Positions 1-5,863 are shown, counted from the first letter of the stretch. The stretch: 5,986 nucleotides of DNA from Acidobacteriota bacterium (GCA_031254095.1 JAIRVC010000039.1:1-5986); one strand, 5' to 3'. Numbers and translations are program-made. The notes: generated by a model not told the origin, from the sequence alone.

Positions 1-14
1 ATTAATTTAATAAT

Positions 15-20
15 GAGGTG
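15..20 (+). promoter_or_regulatory. Ribosome binding site deciding the ferredoxin start
   Basis: GAGGTG sits 7 bases before the ATG at 28. It overlaps the alternative ATG at 13-15, so it can only serve the downstream start. This shortens the protein by five residues and puts the Tat motif at the usual distance from the N-terminus. Confidence 0.75.
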
Positions 21-27
21 TTTATCC

Positions 28-858
28 ATGGCTGGAGACAAAATCAAAGAGAAGACCGCCGAGGAAAAGAAAATTTCCCGGCGAGCTTTCGTCGTCGGGA
101 GCGGAACCGTTCTTGCCGGCGGAGCGATAATAGGCGCGACGGCCGCCGCGGCACAGGGAACTGCGCAGCAGCAAAAGGCCGCCTATCCGCCTTCCACAAA
201 ATATCTGGTTTACGACAGCAGGTACTGCGCCGGCTGTCTTACCTGCATGTTATCCTGTTCGCTTGTTCATGAAGGGGCGACAAGCCTGTCGCTTTCCAGA
301 ATACAGGTACACAGGGCGTTTCTGAGTAAATATCCTTCGGACCTGCAACAGAACGTCTGTCGGCAATGTCCCGTTCCGCTGTGCGTTGACCGCTGTCCCA
401 CAGGCGCCTGTCACATCAACACGGCAAACGGCAATGTCCGCATGATTGACGAAGCAAAATGCGTAGGCTGTCAGGTGTGTCTCAATTCGTGTCCGCATCG
501 GCCGCACCGCATCATCTGGGATCCGGCAAAGAAAAAAGCCACCAAGTGCGACATGTGCCTTAACACTCCTTATTACAACAAAAAAGGCGGTGTTGACGGA
601 GCGCAGGCTTGCGTTGAATTTTGCCCCAACGGCTCGTTAAAGATTGTTGACGAGATGCCGGAACAGGCCGATCTTCGCGGCGGAAGCGATCGCGGCTATG
701 ATCGCAATCTGCGGCCGCCAGCAAAACCAAAACCCGCAGGTGGCGACGCCAAGCCAAAAACAGACGGTAATAGCGCCAGGGTGACGCCTGACAACAATCC
801 AAACGCCAAACCCGACGCAAAAACACCACCGGCAAAAAAAGCGCCGGGCGGAAACTAG
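28..858 (+). CDS. Tat-exported ferredoxin-like subunit with four [4Fe-4S] clusters (YdhY/DmsB-like)
   Basis: Electron-transfer subunit, most likely passing electrons to or from the AOR-family protein encoded next to it. The start at 28 is preferred over the in-frame ATG at 13 because GAGGTG (15-20) lies 7 bases before it, while nothing like a ribosome binding site precedes 13. The product is 276 residues. Residues 16-24 carry a twin-arginine motif (S-R-R-A-F-V-V), followed by a hydrophobic stretch to about 39 and a likely cleavage site in the Ala run at 39-42. Cysteines fall in four groups: C67/70/73/77, C111/114/119/123, C145/148/151/155 and C174/177/195/199. This is the usual four-cluster layout of DmsB/PhsB/HybA-type subunits; C128 is extra. 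After the last group comes a tail of roughly 65 residues rich in Pro, Lys, Asp and Gly that the family normally lacks. The stop is 21 bases before the AOR gene, so the two are probably cotranscribed. Fold and export route are secure; the redox partner is inferred from context. Confidence 0.93.
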   Translation: MAGDKIKEKTAEEKKISRRAFVVGSGTVLAGGAIIGATAAAAQGTAQQQKAAYPPSTKYLVYDSRYCAGCLTCMLSCSLVHEGATSLSLSRIQVHRAFLSKYPSDLQQNVCRQCPVPLCVDRCPTGACHINTANGNVRMIDEAKCVGCQVCLNSCPHRPHRIIWDPAKKKATKCDMCLNTPYYNKKGGVDGAQACVEFCPNGSLKIVDEMPEQADLRGGSDRGYDRNLRPPAKPKPAGGDAKPKTDGNSARVTPDNNPNAKPDAKTPPAKKAPGGN

Positions 859-864
859 AAAGGG

Positions 865-871
865 AAGGAGG
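865..871 (+). promoter_or_regulatory. Strong ribosome binding site of the AOR gene
   Basis: AAGGAGG, a near-perfect Shine-Dalgarno sequence, is placed 8 bases before the ATG at 880 in the short gap after the ferredoxin stop. It supports the chosen start and high translation of the catalytic subunit. Confidence 0.85.
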
Positions 872-879
872 ATATATTT

Positions 880-2952
880 ATGGCTACACCAGGATATGGC
901 GGCAAAATACTTTTAGTAGATCTGTCCAAAGGGACGGGAGAAGCTGCAATCACCCGTCTGGACACGGCAAAATATGAAAAATTCGGCGGCGGTTATGGAA
1001 TGGGTGCGGCAATGTTTTGGGATTACTGCGTGGCGCCCGGCGAGTGGGATTTGCTTGACGCTTTCAATCCACGCAACATGGTTTCTCTGATGACCGGCGC
1101 GGTTTCAGGCACAGGCGTTCCCGGCGGCGCGCGCACGAACGTTTCCGGTGGGTCGCCGCAGTGCTATCCGATTCAGTGGTTCAGTCACAGCAATTTCGGC
1201 GGCATGTTTTCCACCATGCTAAGAATGGCGGGCTGGGACGGCGTGTCGGTTATCGGCCGCGCGGAACACCCCGTTTACATCAATATCGTCGATGATAAAG
1301 TCACTATTGAAGACGCGAAGGACTTGTGGGGACTCAACGCGTGGGAATGTCAGGAGGAAATTTATAAAAGATCCGGCGTCCGCTTCGGCGAGGAATGGTG
1401 GAAACTGGACAGCGGCAGCTATTCCCTGCAGCGTCCGCAGATTGTAACAATAGGCGCGGCGGGCGAAAGCATGACGCGCGTCGCCTCGCTTGTTCACGCC
1501 GGCGGCAGCGGCGCGGGCCAGGGCGGCTTCGGCGGCGTATTTGGTTCAAAAAACCTTAAAGCCGTGGCGGTACTTGGTACGGGCGGCATCAAAATCGCCG
1601 ATCCGAAAGCTATGAGAGACACGCGGGAATGGTGGGACAAAACCTGGCCCCGCGGCGGCGGATTCGGCTTCGGCGGAGGCGCGAGTTCCTGCTGCATAGG
1701 CTGCGGCCCGATACGTTATTGCCACAACCGCGACCGCGCTTTAGGCAAGGACTCCGACGGCTGCGCGGAAGGCTCGCTATACTCGCTTCCAGAGTTTCCA
1801 GAGATTAGTTTAAGCGACCCCATGAACCTGCGCGGCAGCGATATCTGCCAGCAGTATACAATAAACGGCATGGAGTGCTGTTTTCAGGGGCCCATGTCTT
1901 TCCGTACCGATCACAACCCGGATTTTCCGATTCAGCCGACGATTCCCGCTTACGCCGCGCTGGGCTGGTATTTCAAAAGAATGTACGACATGGGAGTCGT
2001 CGGTCCCGGAACGAAATTCGATACAAGCCCGATACCGATGGAGAAATACGGCACCAGGGCTTTTATGGAAATTTATAGTTACGCAATTGCCAATCGCGTC
2101 GGCATAGGCAACCTCCTGGCGGAAGGCACCGACAGGTTCTGCGAAGCTCTGGGACGAACGGATGATTTCAACGTGCTCTGCCGCAGGACGCCGTGGGGGT
2201 TTTGCGATCACTGGTCCATGCCAAATATGGAATGGGCTTACAGCAATCTGTTTGATTCACGCGATGTCAACTGCCATGACTTCGGGTTGGACAGGCAGCG
2301 GGATATGACCTGCGAAGAGTACGTCAAAATCCTCGCCCAGCGGACGGGGACGAAAAGCGATGAATTCTGGTTCGACTATAGCTGGGAGGGAGACCAGGCG
2401 TATAAAACCGGGATTTATTCCAGACCCAAGGCCGAGTTTGTCGCCTGGCACCATCACTACTGGTTATATTACAAGGAATCAGTCGGTTTCTGCGACTGGG
2501 GTTATATGCAGCTCTTCAACGGCCAGCATGCCCGGAAATTCGGCCATACGCCGGAAGCCGAGCCGAGATGGCTGAACGCCATTTCCGGGAAAAATGTAAC
2601 TTTCATGGATGGAATAGAAGCCGGACGCCGTATTTTCAACCTGCTGCGTGCGATTTACGCGTTACAGGGACGGCATAAGAATATGGAGAAGTTCAACGGG
2701 TACTATTACAGGCCAGGCGCTTCCTATTGCGGCTTTTACACTACGCGTACCGTTTTTGACGGCAAAAACTGGGATTGGCAGAATTGCAGAGAGCTCTATC
2801 TCTCAGAAAAAGGCGTCGAGACGTTCAAGGAACATATGTACGCAATCGAAGGCTGGAACAATGCTTCAGGTTATCCGACGCGCAAAACGCTTGAGGATCT
2901 GGATCTGAAATACGTGGCGGATTATCTCCAGTCAAAGGGAAAACTAGGCTGA
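880..2952 (+). CDS. Aldehyde ferredoxin oxidoreductase (AOR) family catalytic subunit, YdhV-like
   Basis: Tungsten- or molybdenum-bis-pterin oxidoreductase of the AOR family, 690 residues; the substrate cannot be read from sequence. Family landmarks in order: the N-terminal G-x-GKILLVDLS strand (5-16), the GGGYGMG loop (36-42), the pterin-binding region with P-G-G-A-R85 and HSNFGG (103-108), GWDGVSVIGRAE (118-129), IGAAGE and the GSKNLKAVAV segment (222-231). Then come cluster cysteines C271/C272/C275/C281 and C538 in E-S-V-G-F-C, the usual position of the fourth ligand. The C-terminal G-Y-P-T-R-K-T-L-E segment resembles the end of E. coli YdhV (recalled, not searched). Oddities: the stretch between GSKNLK and the first cluster cysteine is only about 44 residues, the CxxCxxxC motif is stretched, and the two DxxGL(D/C) pterin motifs read T-I-N-G-M-E (327-332) and E-S-V-G-F-C (533-538). 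There is no signal peptide, so export would depend on the Tat-tagged ferredoxin encoded 21 bases upstream. Family assignment is secure; YdhV-like subgroup is likely. Confidence 0.93.
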   Translation: MATPGYGGKILLVDLSKGTGEAAITRLDTAKYEKFGGGYGMGAAMFWDYCVAPGEWDLLDAFNPRNMVSLMTGAVSGTGVPGGARTNVSGGSPQCYPIQWFSHSNFGGMFSTMLRMAGWDGVSVIGRAEHPVYINIVDDKVTIEDAKDLWGLNAWECQEEIYKRSGVRFGEEWWKLDSGSYSLQRPQIVTIGAAGESMTRVASLVHAGGSGAGQGGFGGVFGSKNLKAVAVLGTGGIKIADPKAMRDTREWWDKTWPRGGGFGFGGGASSCCIGCGPIRYCHNRDRALGKDSDGCAEGSLYSLPEFPEISLSDPMNLRGSDICQQYTINGMECCFQGPMSFRTDHNPDFPIQPTIPAYAALGWYFKRMYDMGVVGPGTKFDTSPIPMEKYGTRAFMEIYSYAIANRVGIGNLLAEGTDRFCEALGRTDDFNVLCRRTPWGFCDHWSMPNMEWAYSNLFDSRDVNCHDFGLDRQRDMTCEEYVKILAQRTGTKSDEFWFDYSWEGDQAYKTGIYSRPKAEFVAWHHHYWLYYKESVGFCDWGYMQLFNGQHARKFGHTPEAEPRWLNAISGKNVTFMDGIEAGRRIFNLLRAIYALQGRHKNMEKFNGYYYRPGASYCGFYTTRTVFDGKNWDWQNCRELYLSEKGVETFKEHMYAIEGWNNASGYPTRKTLEDLDLKYVADYLQSKGKLG

Positions 2953-2957
2953 TTTTT

Positions 2958-2981
2958 TAGTGGCTAGTGGCTAGTGGCTAG
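2958..2981 (+). repeat. Three tandem copies of heptamer TAGTGGC
   Basis: TAGTGGC occurs three times in a row (2958-2964, 2965-2971, 2972-2978), followed by a partial TAG, starting 5 bases after the AOR stop codon. A related heptamer run, TGACCAC plus TGACC, lies at 3019-3030. The second run resembles an imperfect reverse complement of the first, so the transcript could form a weak, slippable stem. Function unknown. Confidence 0.85.
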
Positions 2982-3028
2982 TTTTTGGATGAGTTATGAA
3001 AGTATTCTTACCTCTCGCTGACCACTGA

Positions 3029-3042
3029 CCGCCGTGAGGCGG
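3029..3042 (+). terminator. Small GC-rich hairpin with GTGA loop
   Basis: CCGCC-GTGA-GGCGG forms a 5-bp GC-only stem closed by a GNRA-type tetraloop, with a pyrimidine-rich tract (CTTGCCTTTTCC) after it. It may be an extra 3' end or RNA-stabilising structure for the AOR transcript. The T-tract is weak, so its role as a terminator is uncertain. Confidence 0.35.
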
Positions 3043-3060
3043 CTTGCCTTTTCCGCAAAA

Positions 3061-3098
3061 ACAAAAAAGGCCGCCGGTTGTCCGACGGCCTTTTTTGT
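3061..3098. terminator. Bidirectional rho-independent terminator between convergent operons
   Basis: GGCCGCCGG (3069-3077) pairs with CCGACGGCC (3082-3090) around a 4-base loop with one C-A mismatch. The stem is flanked by six A on the left and six T on the right, extending the symmetry to 3061-3098. The + strand reading terminates the AOR operon and the - strand reading terminates kdsA-kdsD, 46 bases past the kdsD stop. Confidence 0.88.
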
Positions 3099-3143
3099 GC
3101 GCTTAAAATTTTATTGAACTTTGGCTTCCAAAAACGTTAAAAA

Positions 3144-4127
3144 CTAAAAAAGCCCGGTTCTCCATAAATCGTGAATATGTATGACGCCGGTTACCCGGCG
3201 CGCGTCATCGACGACAACCAGGCTCGTAATTTTCATCGCTTCCATCATGGCAAGAGCCGACGCCGCAAGCTCGCCTCCTCCTATAGTTTTCGGATTCGTG
3301 CTCATAACCTGTTCCGCTGTAAAACGAAGCGGGTCAGGCGATTTTTCCAGCAACCGGCGCAGGTCGCCGTCTGAAATAACGCCGAGAACAACATTCCGGG
3401 CGTCCGTCACGGCCGTCATCCCCAATCCTTTGCTCGACATTTCATAGATAACGCCGGACATTACGGCATCATGTAAAACACGGGGAATGCGGTCGCCGCC
3501 GTGCATCAGGTCGGCCACACACAGCAGTTTCTTTCCCAGACTGCCGGCAGGGTGTACCGACGCAAAATCTTCCCTGCCGAATTTCCGGCACTCCATCAGC
3601 GCCATCGCCAGGGCGTCGCCCATGGCCAGAGCCGCCGCCGTGCTGGATGTGGGCGCAAGGCCCAAAGGCCCGGCTTCCTCCGTCACGCTGACATCAAGAC
3701 AAACATCGGCGTAGCGGGACAGCGTCGAATCAGGATTTCCGCTCAGGGCTATAATCGGCAGCGACAGACGTTTTACCACGTCAAGAATTCCGATAATCTC
3801 AGCCGTCTCGCCGCTTTTTGAAATCACGATCGCCAGATCATCCGGCGTAAGAATTCCGCAGTCGCCATGCAGCGCATCGGCCGCGTGTAAAAATATCGCA
3901 GGCGTTCCGGTGCTGGAAAGCGTCGCGGCGATTTTCTGGCAGATGATGCCTGATTTACCAAGACCTATTACCGCGATCTTTCCATTACATGCCGCCGCGA
4001 GACTCACAGCCCGCAGGAAATCTTCCCCAATGCGGTCTTTAAGCCTTCGTATGGATTCGGCTTCCGCTTCCAGAACCCGCCGGGCGGTTTCGATGGCCGC
4101 GTCTTTATCTACCTGAAAAGGTTTCAT
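3144..4127 (-). CDS. kdsD: Arabinose-5-phosphate isomerase (SIS domain plus two CBS domains)
   Basis: Interconverts ribulose 5-phosphate and arabinose 5-phosphate, the first step of KDO synthesis in the cytoplasm. The 327-residue product matches the usual length of about 328. An N-terminal SIS domain (about 40-175) holds GLGKSG (55-60), SKSGET (103-108) and PTSST (159-163), followed by the family's HPAGSLGKKLL (192-202). Counting against E. coli KdsD with a constant offset of one, K58, E110, E151 and H192 fall at its reported catalytic positions K59, E111, E152 and H193. Two CBS domains follow (about 207-265 and 272-327), containing G-V-I-S-D-G-D-L-R-R and G-V-I-H-I-H-D-L. Its ATG overlaps the kdsA stop by 4 bases (ATGA), and GGGAG (4134-4138) precedes the start by 6 bases. 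It is cotranscribed with and translationally coupled to kdsA. Capsule-type paralogues (KpsF) share the domains, but the kdsA link favours kdsD. Confidence 0.95.
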   Translation of the reverse strand: MKPFQVDKDAAIETARRVLEAEAESIRRLKDRIGEDFLRAVSLAAACNGKIAVIGLGKSGIICQKIAATLSSTGTPAIFLHAADALHGDCGILTPDDLAIVISKSGETAEIIGILDVVKRLSLPIIALSGNPDSTLSRYADVCLDVSVTEEAGPLGLAPTSSTAAALAMGDALAMALMECRKFGREDFASVHPAGSLGKKLLCVADLMHGGDRIPRVLHDAVMSGVIYEMSSKGLGMTAVTDARNVVLGVISDGDLRRLLEKSPDPLRFTAEQVMSTNPKTIGGGELAASALAMMEAMKITSLVVVDDARRVTGVIHIHDLWRTGLF

Positions 4128-4948
4128 CGCTTTCTCCCGAGCGCGGCGCGTATCTCTAAAATATCCTTGACGAGATCGGGGAATTTTTTCAGATTCAGCG
4201 CGTTCGCGCCGTCCGAAAGCGCCTTCGGCGGATTTTCGTGAACCTCAAAAAAGAATCCGTCCACACCGACCGCCGCGCCCGCACGCGCAAGGTCGGGAAT
4301 GAACTCCGGATTGCCGCCGGATTTCGAGCCCTGCCCGCCCGGCGACTGCACGCTGTGCGTTACGTCGAAAACCACCGGATATCCGAAAGAACGCAAAACT
4401 CTGAAAGAGCGAAAATCGACGACCAGCGTGTTGTAGCCGAAAGAAGTTCCACGTTCGGTCAGCATTATATTTGGGTTTTCGGCGGCCAGCGCCTTTTCAA
4501 GCGCCTTGCGCATTTCCTGCGGCGACAGGAATTGCCCCTTTTTCAGATTGACGCAGAGTCCCGTTTCAGCCGCGGCCTGCACCAGATCGGTTTGCCTGCA
4601 AAGAAAGGCCGGAATCTGAATGACGTCGAGCGCGTCCATCGCCGCCCACACCTGCCAGGTTTCATGCACGTCGCTCAAAACGGGAAGACCGCTGACCATG
4701 CGGGCTTTTTCAAGAATGCGCAGTCCTTCATCCAGCCCCGGGCCGCGGTAAGAGTCGCCCGATGTGCGGTTCGCCTTGTCGTATGAAGCCTTAAATATAA
4801 TGTCAATCTTGAGCTCGCCGGCGTATTTCGCGAGCCGTTCCGCCGTTTTGAGACAATGCTTTTCGCTTTCGATCACGCACGGGCCGGCGATGAAAAAAGG
4901 CCGCCCCTTGGCGCAAAGGTTGTATTTCCCTACCCGTATGGATTTCAT
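4124..4948 (-). CDS. kdsA: 3-deoxy-D-manno-octulosonate 8-phosphate synthase (metal-dependent type)
   Basis: Condenses phosphoenolpyruvate with arabinose 5-phosphate to KDO-8-phosphate in the cytoplasm, for the LPS inner core. The 274-residue product is a complete single-domain TIM-barrel enzyme with A-G-P-C-V-I-E-S-E (21-29), KASYDKANR (53-61), SYRGPGLDEG (66-75), QIPAFLCRQTDL (111-122) and DVTHSVQ (195-201). The metal-dependent class is indicated by C24 where E. coli KdsA has Asn, the S-P-G-G-Q-G-S-K-S-G-G loop (202-212), and candidate metal ligands H198, E235 and D246, matching the Cys/His/Glu/Asp set known from Aquifex KdsA. The ATG at 4948 has AGAAGG (4955-4960) six bases upstream. First gene of a two-gene operon with kdsD. 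No kdsC phosphatase or kdsB follows in the window, so those steps must be encoded elsewhere. Confidence 0.96.
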   Translation of the reverse strand: MKSIRVGKYNLCAKGRPFFIAGPCVIESEKHCLKTAERLAKYAGELKIDIIFKASYDKANRTSGDSYRGPGLDEGLRILEKARMVSGLPVLSDVHETWQVWAAMDALDVIQIPAFLCRQTDLVQAAAETGLCVNLKKGQFLSPQEMRKALEKALAAENPNIMLTERGTSFGYNTLVVDFRSFRVLRSFGYPVVFDVTHSVQSPGGQGSKSGGNPEFIPDLARAGAAVGVDGFFFEVHENPPKALSDGANALNLKKFPDLVKDILEIRAALGRKR

Positions 4949-4953
4949 TTAAT

Positions 4954-4960
4954 ACCTTCT
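4954..4960 (-). promoter_or_regulatory. Ribosome binding site of kdsA
   Basis: On the - strand AGAAGGT lies 5 bases before the kdsA ATG, fixing the start at 4948. Confidence 0.75.
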
Positions 4961-5066
4961 TTTCACATTAATGATTCAGCGTTTCCTTGAATTACTCTTC
5001 AAAATTTCTTTTACCGTAAAGAAAACGGCGCACTTCCATAACGCCCACAATAACAACGTACCATAT

Positions 5067-5080
5067 TGTGAAATTGCACA
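5067..5080. promoter_or_regulatory. Operator-like palindrome TGTG-N6-CACA
   Basis: TGTG-AAATTG-CACA sits just downstream of the predicted kdsA start of transcription. A second inverted pair, CCATATT (5061-5067) and AATATGG (5093-5099), brackets it and overlaps the -10 box. The placement would suit a repressor site. Short palindromes like this also arise by chance, so the regulatory role is tentative. Confidence 0.3.
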
Positions 5081-5092
5081 CCTGAATACGAT

Positions 5093-5122
5093 AATATGGG
5101 TGCTAAAGACCGCTTTTGTCAA
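5093..5122 (-). promoter_or_regulatory. Sigma70-type promoter for kdsA-kdsD
   Basis: On the - strand a perfect -35 TTGACA (5117-5122) is followed after 18 bases by CATATT (5093-5098), a 4/6 match to the -10 box. Transcription would begin near 5086, leaving a 5' leader of about 135 bases before kdsA. It is the best promoter match I found in the 4949-5280 region and is correctly oriented. Confidence 0.6.
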
Positions 5123-5205
5123 GGTGTTTTTTAAAATGTTTATTTTTATATTATCGGCGATAAACTGTTGTTAAGTATTAATGACACAAATACTCCTGAT
5201 ATAAT

Positions 5206-5243
5206 AACAGACCGAAAACTGGATTTAATCGTCTCGGTCTGTT
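5206..5243. terminator. Perfect 10-bp inverted repeat, possible terminator of the - strand remnant
   Basis: AACAGACCGA (5206-5215) and TCGGTCTGTT (5234-5243) are perfect reverse complements around an 18-base loop. Read on the - strand, the hairpin lies just past the PAPS reductase remnant and is followed by ATTATAT, so a terminator is plausible. The long loop and weak T-tract make this uncertain; a protein-binding site is an alternative. Confidence 0.4.
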
Positions 5244-5245
5244 TG

Positions 5246-5259
5246 TATGTGTACACATA
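5246..5259. repeat. 14-base perfect palindrome
   Basis: TATGTGTACACATA reads the same on both strands. It sits 2 bases beyond the 10-bp inverted repeat and directly next to the end of the PAPS reductase remnant. It could bind a dimeric regulator, but no gene start lies close enough to assign one. Confidence 0.5.
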
Positions 5260-5466
5260 TTACTCGAACAGCGCACCGCATCACCGAATTGTGCGTGAGG
5301 GAGGAGCGAATAACCTCCAGTTTTCAAGCGCAGACGTTTCTGCTTTCGCTGTAATAAACTCGCGTTCTGGGTAGCGGGCTTTCACCTCTTCCAGCACCTT
5401 ATAAGTGTCCGGCAACTCCATATCGGTATCTCTGAAAACAACTGGCGCCGAAAGCGGCAACACGCT
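5260..5466 (-). pseudogene. Fragment of a PAPS reductase family (PP-loop ATPase) gene
   Basis: The frame reads P-V-V-F-R-D-T-D-M-E-L-P-D-T-Y, then E-V-K-A-R-Y-P and L-F-A-P-P-S-R-T-I-R. This is the recognisable middle of a phosphoadenosine-phosphosulfate-reductase-like protein, where PPSR is followed by R-W-C-C in intact members. Here the expected Trp codon is TGA (5281-5283), followed in frame by C-G-A-L-F-E and a TAA (5260-5262). The SGGKDS-type PP-loop that should lie 5' is absent: the frame is closed by TAA at 5482-5484. Other genes in the window use TGG for Trp and TGA as stop, so recoding is unlikely. Thus it is truncated at both ends and non-functional. Such proteins occur in sulfur metabolism and also in DNA phosphorothioation and other defence systems; the fragment cannot tell which. 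Confidence 0.65.
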
Positions 5467-5863
5467 GTGGCTCTGTGCTAATTACCTGCGGCTTATCTGC
5501 AATTGCAGTATCCGAGATAGCAACGCCCACTTGCTCGTGCATTTTAACTTCCCCGTTCCATTCAAAAGATTGCAAGTAACGCCTATATGCAGCTAATCCC
5601 GCAGAGAACGCTCCGTGATTCGCTCCGCGATTAACTTCTCGAAAATTTGGTGCTGCCTGAAATACGCTGTTTAATGTGTCAAATTCGGCTGTGGTTCGGC
5701 AACGGAAAACATCGCGTTCGCTTAACGACAGTGATATATCCAGCTTGGGCGGCTCGGTACGAAGGTTTCTCGCATAACCGTTTGCGCTCCTTTTCGTAGT
5801 GAGCCAAGTAGCAAATTGTTCCTCTGTAGCAGTTTTAATTAAATGCGGTTCTTTAATAATCAT
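5399..5863 (-). pseudogene. Probable gene remnant; N-terminal region resembling restriction-type proteins
   Basis: Open frame of 154 codons starting at ATG 5863. A G-rich GTGAGGG lies about 12 bases upstream, too far for a convincing ribosome binding site. The first 110 residues look like a real protein: E-E-Q-F-A-T-W-L (14-21), Y-A-R-N-L (30-34), then F-R-E-V-N-R-G-A-N-H-G-A-F-S-A-G-L and Y-R-R-Y-L. From memory, this helical pattern of an F-x-x-W-L start, a YxxNL helix and an F-x-E-x-N...S-A-x-L-x-x-Y-x-x-F/Y-L block heads some McrB-like and other restriction-associated proteins; this is a weak, unsearched match. The last 20 or so residues are out-of-frame reading of the PAPS reductase fragment, so the natural C-terminal part is lost. 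One extra base (or two missing) relates the two frames. Most likely a broken, fused remnant; a short intact protein is possible. Confidence 0.45.

Larger units (their letters stand above)
4961..5259. other. AT-rich intergenic region without a credible gene
   Basis: This stretch is clearly more AT-rich than the genes to its left. Short ORFs on the + strand lack ribosome binding sites and have no recognisable motifs. It holds the kdsA promoter and leader at its left end. At its right end are an inverted repeat (5206-5243) and a 14-base palindrome (5246-5259). I see no RNA gene or insertion sequence. Confidence 0.6.

Noticed and set aside
13..27. Upstream ATG at 13 as the ferredoxin start
   Set aside because: It has no ribosome binding site, and the GAGGTG that would serve the gene begins on its last base. 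The ATG at 28 is better placed.
1810..2211. 133-codon open frame on the - strand inside the AOR gene
   Set aside because: It is antisense to conserved AOR coding sequence and has no recognisable protein motif; a shadow frame.
4238..4786. 182-codon open frame on the + strand opposite kdsA
   Set aside because: It lies wholly antisense to a well-conserved gene, is rich in Arg/His as expected from reverse reading of GC-rich codons, and has no family resemblance.
4971..5174. 67-codon frame on the + strand in the AT-rich gap
   Set aside because: No ribosome binding site, AT-driven Phe/Lys/Asn composition, and it runs across the kdsA promoter; probably chance.
5281..5283. TGA read as tryptophan or selenocysteine in the PAPS reductase frame
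   Set aside because: The AOR and kdsA genes end with TGA and use TGG for Trp, the PP-loop half is missing, and another stop follows six codons later. Decay explains it better.
5168..5374. 68-codon frame on the + strand
   Set aside because: It crosses the palindrome cluster and runs antisense to the PAPS reductase fragment; no motif or start signal.
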